A stretch of DNA of 64,000 bases from CBDANW01 sp965197825 (GCA_965197825.1 CBDANW010000002.1:1054001-1118000); one strand, 5' to 3'; numbered from the stretch's first letter, positions 1 through 7,811 are shown. Program-made: numbers and translations. The notes: a model not told the origin generated them from the sequence alone.

Positions 1-481
1 GGTCGCCGAATGGATCGACATAGGTGTCGAAGCCCTGGTCGAGCTGGAACGCCCGCATTAGAACTCCCAGGGAAACGAAGGCCGCGGTGCGGTAGCCCGC
101 CCCTTTGAACACCTCCGCGAGAGTGGTGAGTCCGGGAGGAACCTGATCTCCGTTGGCCATGACGCTGTGCTTGAGAGGTGACATCCCAGTCATGAGATCG
201 GTGTGAGAGGGCAACGTGATCGGCACCGGCGTGTAGGCATGCTGAAAGACGACGCCGTTGCGCGCGAAATCAACGAGGTTGGGCGTGACAGTGACTTCCG
301 GATTGTAGACTCCGGTCTCCAGAACGTGCAGGGTATCGATGGTAACGAGGACGACGTGCGGGTAGCGAGCGCGTGCACTCGCATTTCTCATCTCTTGTCC
401 GAGACCGAGCACGACGAAGAGAGACACGACGAGGCCAAGCGCCAGCAGAGCCCAGATCCACTTGCCACCGATTTTGGTCAC
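1..481 (-). CDS. Sulfatase / alkaline-phosphatase superfamily hydrolase, N-terminal part
   Basis: The gene runs off the left edge, so only about 160 N-terminal residues are visible. A GTG start at 481 overlaps the upstream phosphatase stop by 4 nt (GTGA), which implies translational coupling. The N-terminus has a hydrophobic membrane anchor or signal (WIWALLALGLVVSLFVVLG). It is followed by a metal-site segment (VVLVTIDTLH) and a segment ITLPSHTDLMTG where sulfatases carry the nucleophile. The canonical C/S-x-P-x-R formylglycine motif is absent; a Thr/Ser occupies the site, as in non-formylglycine relatives such as phosphotransferases. The substrate cannot be judged from this fragment. Confidence 0.75.
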   Translation of the reverse strand, partial: MTKIGGKWIWALLALGLVVSLFVVLGLGQEMRNASARARYPHVVLVTIDTLHVLETGVYNPEVTVTPNLVDFARNGVVFQHAYTPVPITLPSHTDLMTGMSPLKHSVMANGDQVPPGLTTLAEVFKGAGYRTAAFVSLGVLMRAFQLDQGFDTYVDPFGD

Positions 482-1269
482 GTGGAAGACACGACCGTCT
501 CTTCAAGCAGAGTCTTTACTTGGTCGAAGAGCAACCCGTTGGTGCTGAAGGCGTCGCGGCCATGGATGGTGGGCTTGCCGTCCCAGTCGGTGAACGTTCC
601 CCCGGCTTCTTCGAGAATTGGCGCCAACGCGGCACAGTCCCAAGGACTCATGATGGGATCGACCATGATCTCCGCTCGCCCGGTGGCCACCAGGCAGTGA
701 CCATAACAATCACTCCAGCCTCGCTGTGCACGCGTCAAGGCTTTGATCCGGTTCCAAAAACCTTTCGTCCTCTCCTCTTCCAGAGTCGAGGTGCAAGTAT
801 ACGAAACCAGAGCTTCCTCCAGCCGGGACACCGAAGAAACGCGGGCGGTACGACCGTTCCACCGACACCCTTCGCCTCGGGCCGCCGACACCATCTCTCG
901 AAGCGCCGGAAAGTACGCCACCCCGACGACGACTTCTTCATCGATCTCGAGCCCCATCAACACACCGTACAGGGGCACTCCTTGGATGAAGGACTGCGTG
1001 CCATCGATGGGATCGATGATCCACCGGTGCGTGGAGTCGGTGTCCGTTTCACCGAACTCCTCCCCGATCACCGCGTGTCCCGGGAAGCGGCGGGAAATGA
1101 GCTGCCTCATGAACTTCTCGGCACCGTGATCGGCCTCCGTGACCGGGCTTTCATCCCCCTTCCATTGAACCTGGACACCTGTTTGGAAATAGGCGAGGGT
1201 GAGCTGACCAGCGTGCCAGGCGGTATCCATGGCGAAATCGAGGTACTCCCGAAGGGTTGTAGATGGCAT
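478..1269 (-). CDS. Inositol monophosphatase family phosphatase (histidinol-phosphatase-like)
   Basis: A 263-residue Mg-dependent phosphatase. The family motifs are intact: IGEEFG (about residues 68-73), WIIDPIDGT (83-91) with the two metal-binding Asp, and PWDCAA (209-214). The length is normal for the family. The ATG at 1269 was chosen because an AAAGGAAA ribosome-binding site lies just upstream and the homology starts there; a longer in-frame extension to 1425 looks non-coding. The likely role is dephosphorylation of histidinol phosphate or inositol phosphate, and sequence alone does not separate HisN from SuhB/CysQ types. It is coupled to the sulfatase gene downstream. Confidence 0.88.
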   Translation of the reverse strand: MPSTTLREYLDFAMDTAWHAGQLTLAYFQTGVQVQWKGDESPVTEADHGAEKFMRQLISRRFPGHAVIGEEFGETDTDSTHRWIIDPIDGTQSFIQGVPLYGVLMGLEIDEEVVVGVAYFPALREMVSAARGEGCRWNGRTARVSSVSRLEEALVSYTCTSTLEEERTKGFWNRIKALTRAQRGWSDCYGHCLVATGRAEIMVDPIMSPWDCAALAPILEEAGGTFTDWDGKPTIHGRDAFSTNGLLFDQVKTLLEETVVSST

Positions 1270-1443
1270 CCGGTTTCCTTTGCCCGTCGAAGCTCGCTGC
1301 CCCCCTGTCCACGGTTCAACGAGCGAAGGCCGACCGCCAAAGCATATGCTCTCACGGCGTTTTTTCCAAAGGCGACGGGATCCGGACCGGCGGACGGGTC
1401 TTTGACCGCCCTCGCAGCGGGTCATGGAGCAGCGGCCCTGTCC

Positions 1444-1470
1444 AATATTGACTAATATTGTCTAATATTG
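1444..1470. repeat. Three AATATTG heptamers at 10-bp spacing
   Basis: AATATTG occurs at 1444-1450, 1454-1460 and 1464-1470, separated by CT-containing trinucleotides. The period is exactly one helical turn. It lies in the divergent region between the phosphatase gene (start 1269, minus) and the DUF2064-type pseudogene (start 1569, plus). This phasing is typical of a cooperative protein-binding site; the regulator is unknown. Confidence 0.45.
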
Positions 1471-1568
1471 ACGGGTATCTCGGGGGCTTTGACGGTTTTT
1501 TCGGGTCCCGCAAAGGAGTGTGAAGTGGTTCACAGCCCGGTTGGCCCGCCCTCGGTAGATTGAACACA

Positions 1569-2143
1569 ATGGCATCGGAGTCAGCCCTCATCTTCTTCAC
1601 CCTCTCTCCCAGAGCCGAGGGGCGACGGAAGTCGCTCGGCTTTCCGCGACCGGAGGAGGCTGCCCGGGTCTTCAGCGTCCTTCGAGATCACATCATCTCG
1701 ACTTGCTCTCGACTCGACGGTATCGATCTCCTGATCGCGACGCCCGATCGAACGCACCCAAGGTGGAGTCCGACCGGATCGCCGGCTATCTACCGCAACG
1801 AGGTGAGTCGTTTGGCGAGTCTCTGCGACTGGCCGTCGATGATGCGTTTTCGCTGGGTTACCAGCGGGTCGTGGTGATTGGAAACGATTCGCCAGAGATC
1901 TCCCGCGCCTACTTGGCCAACTACCTTGCCCGTAGGCGAGTGCGTTTGCTTTCTTACTGGCTTCTTCGATTTCCTAGGCATTGGTGGCTCCTTGTCCCCC
2001 TCTGGAGACGGTTTATTGGCAGACCTATTCTTAGGCCGGCCAAGGAGCCGCCGCTACCCCAAATTCAACATCCGGCGGGACATCCCCGGCGTAGCGTCCT
2101 GTCGCCACAACGTCAATACTCTGCTTGCTCCTCATATCGGTAG
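1569..2143 (+). pseudogene. Broken DUF2064 (TIGR04282-type) glycosyltransferase-like gene
   Basis: The reading begins MASESALIFFTLSPRAEG in one frame up to about 1740. It continues in a second frame with GESFGESLRLAVDDAF and VVVIGNDSPEISRAYL, which matches the LIGSDxP region of DUF2064 nucleotide-sugar transferase-like proteins. From about 1950 the expected C-terminal part (LTGFFDFLG, LLADLF) appears in a third frame. At least two frameshifts are therefore present and no single frame encodes the whole domain. The family is often found beside sugar or lipid biosynthesis genes. Inactivation is inferred from the frames; sequencing errors are the alternative. Confidence 0.55.
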
Positions 2144-2680
2144 CGCGATTTTCTTTCCTCGTAACTCTCCTTCTTCACACACGTTAGCTTTTCCTTCTGA
2201 AGGGCGATGGTCTAAATCTAGAGAAATTCCAACGTTTATGATCGTACCAACATGGTGAAACGGAACTTTGTAGAGACTGGCTAGATCACGAAGGCCATTA
2301 GCAACTGGCAAATCAGAACATTTTTTACCTGCCTCTATCTTGTCGTTCAATGGCCTATCTGGAATCGGTTCGCATAGACGCTCACTCAAAGCGGTAACTA
2401 AACGCTGGTCTTGAAAGTGAAAGAAATCTTTTCCATATAGCCACCCGATGAGCCCATCTTTCCCGAATGAATCCGCGTATAACCCTTCCAGGATCTCGTC
2501 ATAATCAATCTTTGAATCCTTCGTATAAGCAGTTATCGAAGTTCCTCCAGGAATTGTTATTTGAAGTTCCTTCTCTTCAGCATCCCGTGTCATCCAAACG
2601 AAGCAAACTATGAGGCTAACTCCAAGGCCAAACGATAAAAACTTCCAGAAATTACTTTCTTCTCTAACTTCTTGTGTCAT
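2132..2680 (-). CDS. Hypothetical protein with one N-terminal membrane segment
   Basis: A 182-residue protein that I do not recognise. Residues about 12-30 form a hydrophobic helix (FLSFGLGVSLIVCFVW) after a short charged N-terminus, so it is probably membrane-anchored with the remainder on one side. The rest is mixed charged sequence with no motif that I can name. It starts 14 nt after the methyltransferase-HNH gene on the same strand, so it was probably transcribed with it. The DNA looks more AT-rich than its surroundings, which fits acquired DNA. A role linked to the methyltransferase is only a guess from position. Confidence 0.5.
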   Translation of the reverse strand: MTQEVREESNFWKFLSFGLGVSLIVCFVWMTRDAEEKELQITIPGGTSITAYTKDSKIDYDEILEGLYADSFGKDGLIGWLYGKDFFHFQDQRLVTALSERLCEPIPDRPLNDKIEAGKKCSDLPVANGLRDLASLYKVPFHHVGTIINVGISLDLDHRPSEGKANVCEEGELRGKKIALPI

Positions 2681-2694
2681 TCAGGTGTCCTCGT

Positions 2695-3399
2695 TCACAC
2701 TACACCACTGGTCATCCATCCGCGCTTCTTATTCAGGCGTCGGAGTCCCGATAGCGTGTAGACGTTGCTCTTTGCTCTGTTGCACGGGCCGCATAAGAGT
2801 ACGCGATTCAAGATGTGGTTGATTTCGCCGTCTGCTCGTGGCGTGTTGTGATCCAACTCAAGGTAACGCGGGTCGTCAAACTTCCGGTCGCAGCCTTGGC
2901 ACTTCGGCCCTTGTCGTGATAGCAGAACGTCGTACATTTGGGCGCGGCTCATTCGCGGCCCGTGCGGTTCTCGAACCGCCTGTTTGACGCGAAGGAACGG
3001 AGCGGATGTTTCGCCGTCGTCTGTGCGCGCTGGCTGGTCAGTGACGTAGTGAACCTTTCCGAACAACTCGCCCTCGCCTCTTAGGCGATTAACAACGGTT
3101 TGATGGGCGTTGTCCCAAATGTCGATTCCTACCCACTGGCGGCCTAGCCGTTCGGCGGCCACGCACGTTGTCGCGCAACCGGCGAAGGGATCCAGCACGA
3201 TATCGCCTTTGTCGCTACTGGCGCGCATGATCCGCTCGTAGAGAGCGAATGGCTTCTGGGTAGGATAGCCAGTGCGTTCTGGATCTTTCTGTTGCAGATG
3301 GCTGAACTCCAACCAAACATTCGGCGGTAAAACGGGATCGTCATCATAGTATCTGTACACCTTCCCAGCCGATTTTATGGTCCTGTAGACTCTCCCATC
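2695..3399 (-). pseudogene. DNA methyltransferase-HNH fusion, C-terminal fragment
   Basis: This is the downstream half of a beta-class DNA methyltransferase whose reading frame was cut by the IS256 element on its right. It contains the TGYPTQKPFAL segment and the AdoMet-binding motif VLDPFAGCATTCVAAERLG, in the motif order (catalytic first, AdoMet last) typical of beta-class enzymes. The last approximately 85 residues add an HNH-like zinc module: CQGC, then LELDH, then LLCGPCNRAKS. A methyltransferase with a nuclease-type tail suggests a restriction-modification or phage-type enzyme. From 3399 the frame reads D-G-R-V-Y and joins the other half at 4861 once the IS is removed. Confidence 0.8.
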
Positions 3400-3430
3400 G
3401 GTGATGTCTTAAGATCCCTGTCAAAGAATA

Positions 3431-3500
3431 ATGATGTATGGTTCCCCGAACTCAAAACCGTCTCCGTCATTTGGGACAGAAAAGGAGAACCATACATCAT
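3431..3500 (+). promoter_or_regulatory. Inverted repeat masking the transposase start
   Basis: ATGATGTATGGTTC at 3431-3444 is perfectly complementary to GAACCATACATCAT at 3487-3500. Pairing resumes after one mismatch into the AGGAG ribosome-binding site (3483-3487). The downstream arm covers the first two bases of the transposase ATG (3499). In a transcript entering from outside, the hairpin would hide both the ribosome-binding site and the start codon. This is the known strategy by which several IS elements prevent expression from read-through transcription. Confidence 0.6.
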
Positions 3501-4809
3501 GGGGAAGGTACTACCGAGTCAACGATTACTCAAGCAGTTCAAGGAACGACTGGTATTCGGGGAAGATGAATCTCTCGGAGATCGTCCGTTCGGGAGCGCA
3601 GATGATGCTTCAGTACGCGCTGGAGCGAGAGGTGACGGAGGCGTTGGGTCGAAGCTACTACGAGAACGCGCCGGAGATGACGAAGGAGAAGGAGAAGGAG
3701 AAGGAGAAGGAGAAGGAGAAGGAGAAGGAGAAGGAGAAGGAGAAGGAGAAGGGACGTCGCAACGGGTACGAGTCGCATCGGGTTCTCACCGGCGAGGGTC
3801 CGGTGACGGTACAAGTACCGCAGGTTCGAGAGACAGAGACGGGGTTTCAGTCGAAGATACTGGATGCGTACGTGAGCCGGACGGAGAAACTCGACGAGTT
3901 GATCGCGCGAATGTACGTGCACGGGATGTCGACGCGAGACATCGAGGCGACGTTCGCGGACGTGTTGAGCGGGACGGGGGTGTCGAAGTCAGTGGTGAGC
4001 CGCGTGACGCAGTGCTTGTCGGAGGATTTCGAGACCTTTCGTCAGCGGGAGCTCTCGAAGGAGGAGCTGGTGTATCTGGAGCTCGACGGGATCTACCTAC
4101 GCTACCACCAGGGAGCGGATAAGAAAGAACCGATTCTGGTCGCCACGGGCTATCGTGTTGATGGGACGCGGATTCTGCTTCACATCGGTGTCGGTAATCG
4201 AGAATCCTACGAGAACTGGAAAGGATTCTTGCAAGAGATGGTGGCCCGGGGACTGAGAGAACCGTTGCTCATCGTGACCGACGGGAATCCGGGAGTGCTG
4301 AAGGCGATGGAGGAAGTCTTCCCTCGAAGCATGAAGCAACGCTGCCAGAAACATCGGCTGGAGAACATCCTGGGCAAGGCCCCGAAGGAAGTCCGCGCCG
4401 AGCTCAAGGCAGCCATCCTCGAGTCGTTCCATGCGCCGAGCTACGAGCAAGGGCTGAACAAGGGCCGGGAGGTGATTGCTCGGTACCGCCAACGATTTCC
4501 GAGCGCGATGAAGTGCATGGAGGAGACCCTCGAAGCCTGTCTTCAGGCACTACGACTTCCTCCGTCGCATCACAAGCGGCTTCGAACCGCGAACCTGCTC
4601 GGCGCACCTTCGGAGAGCACAGACGTCGGACGAAAGTGATTCCTCACTTCTTCACCGAGGAGGCCGCCATGAAGCTCAGCTACGCCGTCCTCCTGGCCGT
4701 CGCGAATAAATGGCGCAGAGTAAGGATGGATGTCTTCACGGCCAGGAAAGTCGAGGAGCTTCGGAACAAGCTCCTCCCACAACTCACGTCCAAGGAGTCA
4801 GCAGCCTAA
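3499..4809 (+). pseudogene. IS256-family (Mutator-type) transposase, two frameshifts
   Basis: The protein starts MGKVLPSQRLLKQFKERL at ATG 3499 behind AAAGGAG. It shifts frame near 3560-3572 into SEIVRSGAQMMLQYALEREV, and shifts again near 4600 into RTFGEHRRRTKVIPHFF before ending at 4809. The family core is clear: GRRNGYESHR, VPQVRETETGF, LDELIARMYVHGMSTRDIE, LELDGIYLRYH (first catalytic Asp) and LLIVTDGNPGVLKA (second Asp). A run of 23 alternating Lys/Glu codons (3683-3751) interrupts the N-terminal third. The frameshifts make an active enzyme unlikely, unless they are sequencing errors. Confidence 0.82.
3683..3751 (+). repeat. GAGAAG hexanucleotide microsatellite inside the transposase
   Basis: About 11.5 units of a perfect 6-bp repeat cover 69 bp and are read in frame as alternating Lys-Glu. 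It sits just before the GRRNGYE segment, where IS256 transposases normally have only a few charged residues. Because the unit is a multiple of three, changes in copy number keep the frame. Replication slippage is the likely origin. Confidence 0.9.
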
Positions 4810-4860
4810 CCGAGCTCGGGGAACCATGCGGAGATTTGACAGGAAAATTAAGACTTGACC

Positions 4861-5365
4861 ATCCCATCCGCATCAGTGTGCTTCCTCAGATTGTTCCATT
4901 TAGATAAAGCACTTCCACAACAATGAGCATTTATTCCTAGGAACGGATACGGCTTCTGCGTTGAAAGTCTTTTTGCGATTGTCTTTCGCGTAGTACAACA
5001 GTGAATCGTGCTTCTTCGGGAAGTGATTTTGCGACCTGCCCCCGCTTGAATAGTGCCAGACGATTTCATTGACGAAGTTCTTTTGTCCGAACACGGCGTC
5101 CATCAACTCCTTGAGGTAATGCGAAGCCGTCGGATCGCAGTGGACGTAGATGCTCCCGTCCTGGCGTAGCACGCGCCGCATCGCGAGCAACCGGACGGCC
5201 ATGAAGCACAGGAACGCGCCCATGTCGTCGCCGTAGCTTGAGCGCGATCCCTGGACCACGTTCATGACGTTTGGGTGATCGTCGGTGATGTGATCGATCC
5301 ATTCCTCGTGAACGTCCGTCTCCCATGACCATCTGTCCTGGAACGATGCGCCGAAGATCGTCTGC
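4861..5365 (-). pseudogene. DNA methyltransferase-HNH fusion, N-proximal fragment
   Basis: This is the upstream half of the methyltransferase cut by the IS. Recognisable segments are DRWSWETDVHEEWIDH, AMRRVLRQDGSIYVHCD, LKELMDAVFGQKNFVNEIVW and HDSLLYYAKD, which normally follow the catalytic DPPY motif in beta-class enzymes. The DPPY region itself is missing: homology stops near 5365, where a phosphate-transporter remnant begins. A frameshift lies near 4905-4925. After it the frame reads KHTDADG and runs into the target duplication at 4861, continuing as RVYR on the far side of the IS. The gene is therefore broken three ways. Confidence 0.78.
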
Positions 5366-5369
5366 CTGA

Positions 5370-5725
5370 TGATGGTCCCCGAGGGTCTCCAAGTCCAGAC
5401 CAGCCTGCTTCTGGTTGCCATCGTCATGGCAGCGGGAGGTCTTCTCCAGTCACGGAAGGTAGGAGAAACCGTTGGCCGCCGAATTACCCGGATGGACCAT
5501 GGCCAGGGTTTCGTGGCGAACTTGGTCACGGCTTCGCTCGTCCTCACCGCAAGCGGAAGCGGGCTTCCGGTGTCGACGACTCACGTCTCATGTGGCTCGC
5601 TTCTTGGAATGGGACTCATCACTGGGCAAGCCGACATCGGAGTCATCCGGCAAGTCGTGGCCTCCTGGGTGCTGACCCTGCCTATCTCGGCTCCGCCTCC
5701 AGCTTCGCCTTGCGCTGAGGTCTAG
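5370..5725 (+). pseudogene. PiT-family inorganic phosphate transporter, C-terminal remnant
   Basis: About 110 residues of a Pit-type permease survive: LLLVAIVMAAGGLLQS, RKVGETVGRRITRMDHGQGF, LPVSTTHVSCGSLLGMG and VVASWVLTLP. The STTH segment belongs to the duplicated PiT signature. The N-terminal two thirds are absent, replaced directly by the methyltransferase fragment at about 5365. The end (PPPASPCAEV) does not resemble a transporter terminus, so the 3' end is probably frameshifted too. No start codon or ribosome-binding site belongs to it. Confidence 0.72.
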
Positions 5726-6312
5726 CGCGCTTGGTGAAAGGCTTGCGTAATGCGGGCGAAGCGCTCCCCCGTTCGTCTAGCTTCGTCCAACTCCGCTGCG
5801 GAGAACCCCGGATCTTCCGGTCCTGTCGTGGCCTGCGCACCCAGGTTGCCGAAGCCATCGCTGGCAAGCCCCCCGACGGCCACGAAGCGCAGGTTCAGGA
5901 ACGCGGCCAGAATAGCTAGTCTCGCCAGCTCCTTGCCCGAGGAGACGGCACCGCCGGTGCAGAAAGCGCCTCCGGTCCGACCCTCACCATGGCTCTCCGT
6001 ATCTAGCAACCCGCCCACTTTGTCCAAGAAGTCCTTCACGCGGGCACTGAGACTCCCCCAGTGGACCGGCGTGCCTACCAGAATGCCATCCGCCTGCAGG
6101 ATCTCCTGCTCGCTGACATCGTCGACCGACCGCAGGACGACCTCCACGCCGGCCACCGTGGCCATCCCCTCGGCCAACGCCTTTGCCATCGACTCGGTAT
6201 GGCCGGTTTCGGAGTAGTAGGCCACCAGGATTCGTGTATCCTCGGCCTGGGCCTCGGGTGTCAGCGAGAGGAACAGGAAAGAAAGAAGAAAACCCATTGC
6301 CGCCTCCATCAT
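5722..6312 (-). CDS. Flavodoxin / WrbA-like NAD(P)H:quinone oxidoreductase with signal peptide
   Basis: A 196-residue flavodoxin-fold protein. After a hydrophobic N-terminus ending PEAQA (about residue 23) comes RILVAYYSETGHT, where SETGHT binds FMN phosphate. GTPVHWGSLSARVKDFLDK and a C-terminal GGLASDGFGNLGAQAT segment follow, as in WrbA-type enzymes. These proteins reduce quinones by two electrons. The signal-like N-terminus is unusual for WrbA, which is cytosolic; MGFLLSF (residue 6) is an alternative start but keeps the signal. Two palindromes lie in the upstream intergenic region (6350-6379). Confidence 0.8.
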   Translation of the reverse strand: MMEAAMGFLLSFLFLSLTPEAQAEDTRILVAYYSETGHTESMAKALAEGMATVAGVEVVLRSVDDVSEQEILQADGILVGTPVHWGSLSARVKDFLDKVGGLLDTESHGEGRTGGAFCTGGAVSSGKELARLAILAAFLNLRFVAVGGLASDGFGNLGAQATTGPEDPGFSAAELDEARRTGERFARITQAFHQAR

Positions 6313-6349
6313 GGCGTCGATGGCTCATCGACGCGCTTGCACATTAACC

Positions 6350-6379
6350 CCAAATTGTGGCATTTGGTAGACAATTGTC
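6350..6379. promoter_or_regulatory. Two short palindromes in the divergent flavodoxin / Rho_N control region
   Basis: CCAAAT (6350-6355) pairs with ATTTGG (6362-6367), and GACAATTGTC (6370-6379) is a perfect 10-bp palindrome. They lie between the divergently transcribed flavodoxin gene (start 6312) and the Rho_N gene (start 6398). They could be operators; no regulator is assigned. Confidence 0.35.
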
Positions 6380-6397
6380 GTCACCAAGGAGGACAGA

Positions 6398-6839
6398 GTG
6401 GAGCTAAAAGAACTCGAAAAGATGAAGGTCGACCAACTTCGCGAAGAGGCGGCGAAGCTCGAAGGCGTCGAGGGCATCAGCGCGATGAAGAAACAGCAGT
6501 TGATCGATCTTCTTTGTGAGAAACTCGACATCCAACGTCCAGAAGCCCAGTCAGAAGAGAAGACCGAGGACAAACCCCCCGCCAAGGACGTCGAGTCAGA
6601 AGATACGGTGGACGCCAAAGCCGAGGCAGAAGGCGAAGCCCGAGGCCAAACCCGAGGCCAAACCCCCTGCTAAGAAAGCTGAGGAAGCCAAGCCGGAGCC
6701 TAAGGTTGCCGAGAAGAAACCGTCCCGGTTCAAGGGTCCACTGAAGGCGCTCCAGGCCAAGCGCAAGCAAGCGCTCGCCGATCGGGATTCCCAGACGCTG
6801 GCCGATGTGCGAGTACGCATCAAGAAATACAAGCGATGA
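6398..6839 (+). pseudogene. Rho N-terminal-domain (Rho_N) protein with Ala/Lys/Pro tail, frameshifted
   Basis: A GTG start at 6398 follows AAGGAGG. Residues 1-45 (LKELEKMKVDQLREEAAKLE, MKKQQLIDLLCEKL) form the small helical Rho_N/SAP-like module found at the N-terminus of Rho factor. A charged tail follows. The frame is lost near 6630, at a GG within AAGGCGAAG, and ends at 6673. The other frame continues naturally as KPEAKPPAKKAEEAKPEPK and ends with SRFKGPLKALQAKRK and RIKKYKR at 6839. A single-base error, a real mutation or a frameshifting site could explain this. The intact protein would be about 146 residues and probably binds nucleic acid. Confidence 0.65.
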
Positions 6840-7011
6840 AAAAGGAGTCCTCCGCCGCATCCTCGTCGTAAAGGAAACGCTTCTGACGCATCAAGGTGCA
6901 GGTTTCGGCCGCCGAGATGTCCGGCTCCAGGTCCGAAGTGCAAAAGAGAGGACCCCGACCCATCATCGCGAATCCGGTTTTCGAGTCATTAGTTTTTTTA
7001 AAATTCCGGGG

Positions 7012-7041
7012 TTGACTTCCTAGACTTGAAGCGGCTAGGAT
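7012..7041 (+). promoter_or_regulatory. Sigma70-like promoter of the Lrp-family gene
   Basis: TTGACT (7012-7017) and TAGGAT (7036-7041) are separated by 18 bp. Transcription would begin near 7048, about 20 nt before the ATG at 7069. The rest of the 229-bp gap from 6840 shows no gene. Confidence 0.5.
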
Positions 7042-7068
7042 CGCTTCCTCGTTTTCGGTTGCTGTTCT

Positions 7069-7587
7069 ATGAGCGCCCCTATCGATTTCATCGACCGACA
7101 GATTCTCCAAGCGCTACTCTCCAAAGGTCGCAGCACCTTCGCCGAGCTCGCCGCTCAGGTTGGACTAACCGCTCCTACCGTTCACGATAGGGTCAAGAAG
7201 CTCGAGCGCACTGGAATTGTCGAGGGCTATTCCGCTTCAGTAAATCCTTCAACCCTTGGCTACGAAATCACCGCCTTCATTGGCATCACGACGGCGGCCA
7301 GCGTCACTTCCCGCGAATACGAAGCCAGGCTCGGCGACATCCCGGAGATCCAGGAGTGCTTCGGGGTGGCGGGGGAAGAGACCTACATGGTGCGGGTCAT
7401 CACCAAGAACGCGCGTTCGCTGGAGCTACTGCTTCAACGCATCAAGGGGATTCCCGGAACCCTTAGCACCAAGACGACGGTCGTCCTATCTACCACGATC
7501 AGTCGACATACGCTGCCTGTCGAGGAAGAGGTCAGAGAGTTCCCTGGAGAGCCGCGGGCACTGGCGAGCTCCCACGGTGCCCGCTAG
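7069..7587 (+). CDS. Lrp/AsnC-family transcriptional regulator
   Basis: A 172-residue protein with an N-terminal winged helix (DFIDRQILQALLSKGR, FAELAAQVGLTAPTVHDRVK; residues about 6-45). It is followed by a RAM effector-binding domain (ITAFIGITTAA, GDIPEIQECFGVAGEETYMV, RIKGIPGTLSTKTTVVLST). Both the order and the length fit the Lrp/AsnC family, whose members bind amino acids or related ligands and act as octamers. The last 20 residues extend slightly beyond the usual end. It stands alone behind its own promoter; the target genes are not evident. Confidence 0.9.
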   Translation: MSAPIDFIDRQILQALLSKGRSTFAELAAQVGLTAPTVHDRVKKLERTGIVEGYSASVNPSTLGYEITAFIGITTAASVTSREYEARLGDIPEIQECFGVAGEETYMVRVITKNARSLELLLQRIKGIPGTLSTKTTVVLSTTISRHTLPVEEEVREFPGEPRALASSHGAR

Positions 7588-7650
7588 GACCGCCAGCCCG
7601 TTAGGGGCCCGGCCAGACTCCTGTCAGACGCACGCGGCAGATTCCTTCTG

Positions 7651-7754
7651 GCGTCAGTACACGGGATCTTGCTATCAATCTCGTCAGACGCCCATCCAAC
7701 CGACGCTGTAGGCGTCTGACGAGATTGATTAGCAGCACGTCGCATATCGACGCC
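7651..7754. repeat. Head-to-head pair of the 42-bp intergenic repeat (locus A)
   Basis: A minus-orientation copy (7651-7692, ending CGTCAGACGCC) faces a plus-orientation copy (7711-7754, starting GGCGTCTGACG). The inner approximately 19 bp of each are perfect complements, giving a large hairpin with an 18-nt loop. The 224-bp interval between the Lrp gene and the flavoenzyme gene holds nothing else. A further GTCAGACG at 7623 may be a decayed copy end. The hairpin could also act as a terminator between these convergent genes. Confidence 0.7.
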
Positions 7755-7811
7755 CGAAGGGAAGCCAAAGGCCATTGGCCCTTCCGATGCGGGTGGAACT
7801 GCCGTCTGCCG

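Larger units (their letters stand above)
3400..4860 (+). mobile_element. IS256-family insertion sequence (degenerate)
   Basis: A 1461-bp element. The left end (3400, GGTGATGTCTTAAGATCC...) and the inverted right end (4860, GGTCAAGTCTTAATTTTC...) match over about 28 bp, including GTCTTAA and CCTGTCAAA. The flanks CTCCCATC (3392-3399) and ATCCCATC (4861-4868) are an 8-bp target duplication with one mismatch, the length expected for IS256. Removing the element and one copy restores the methyltransferase frame, which confirms the boundaries. The transposase inside carries two frameshifts, so the copy is probably immobile. Confidence 0.88.

Noticed and set aside
373..1455. 360-codon plus-strand frame opposite the phosphatase
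   Set aside because: The minus strand encodes an intact inositol-monophosphatase family protein with all motifs; the plus frame has none.
3539..3922. Minus-strand frame with a poly-Leu run
   Set aside because: It is the reverse reading of the Lys/Glu microsatellite in the transposase gene.
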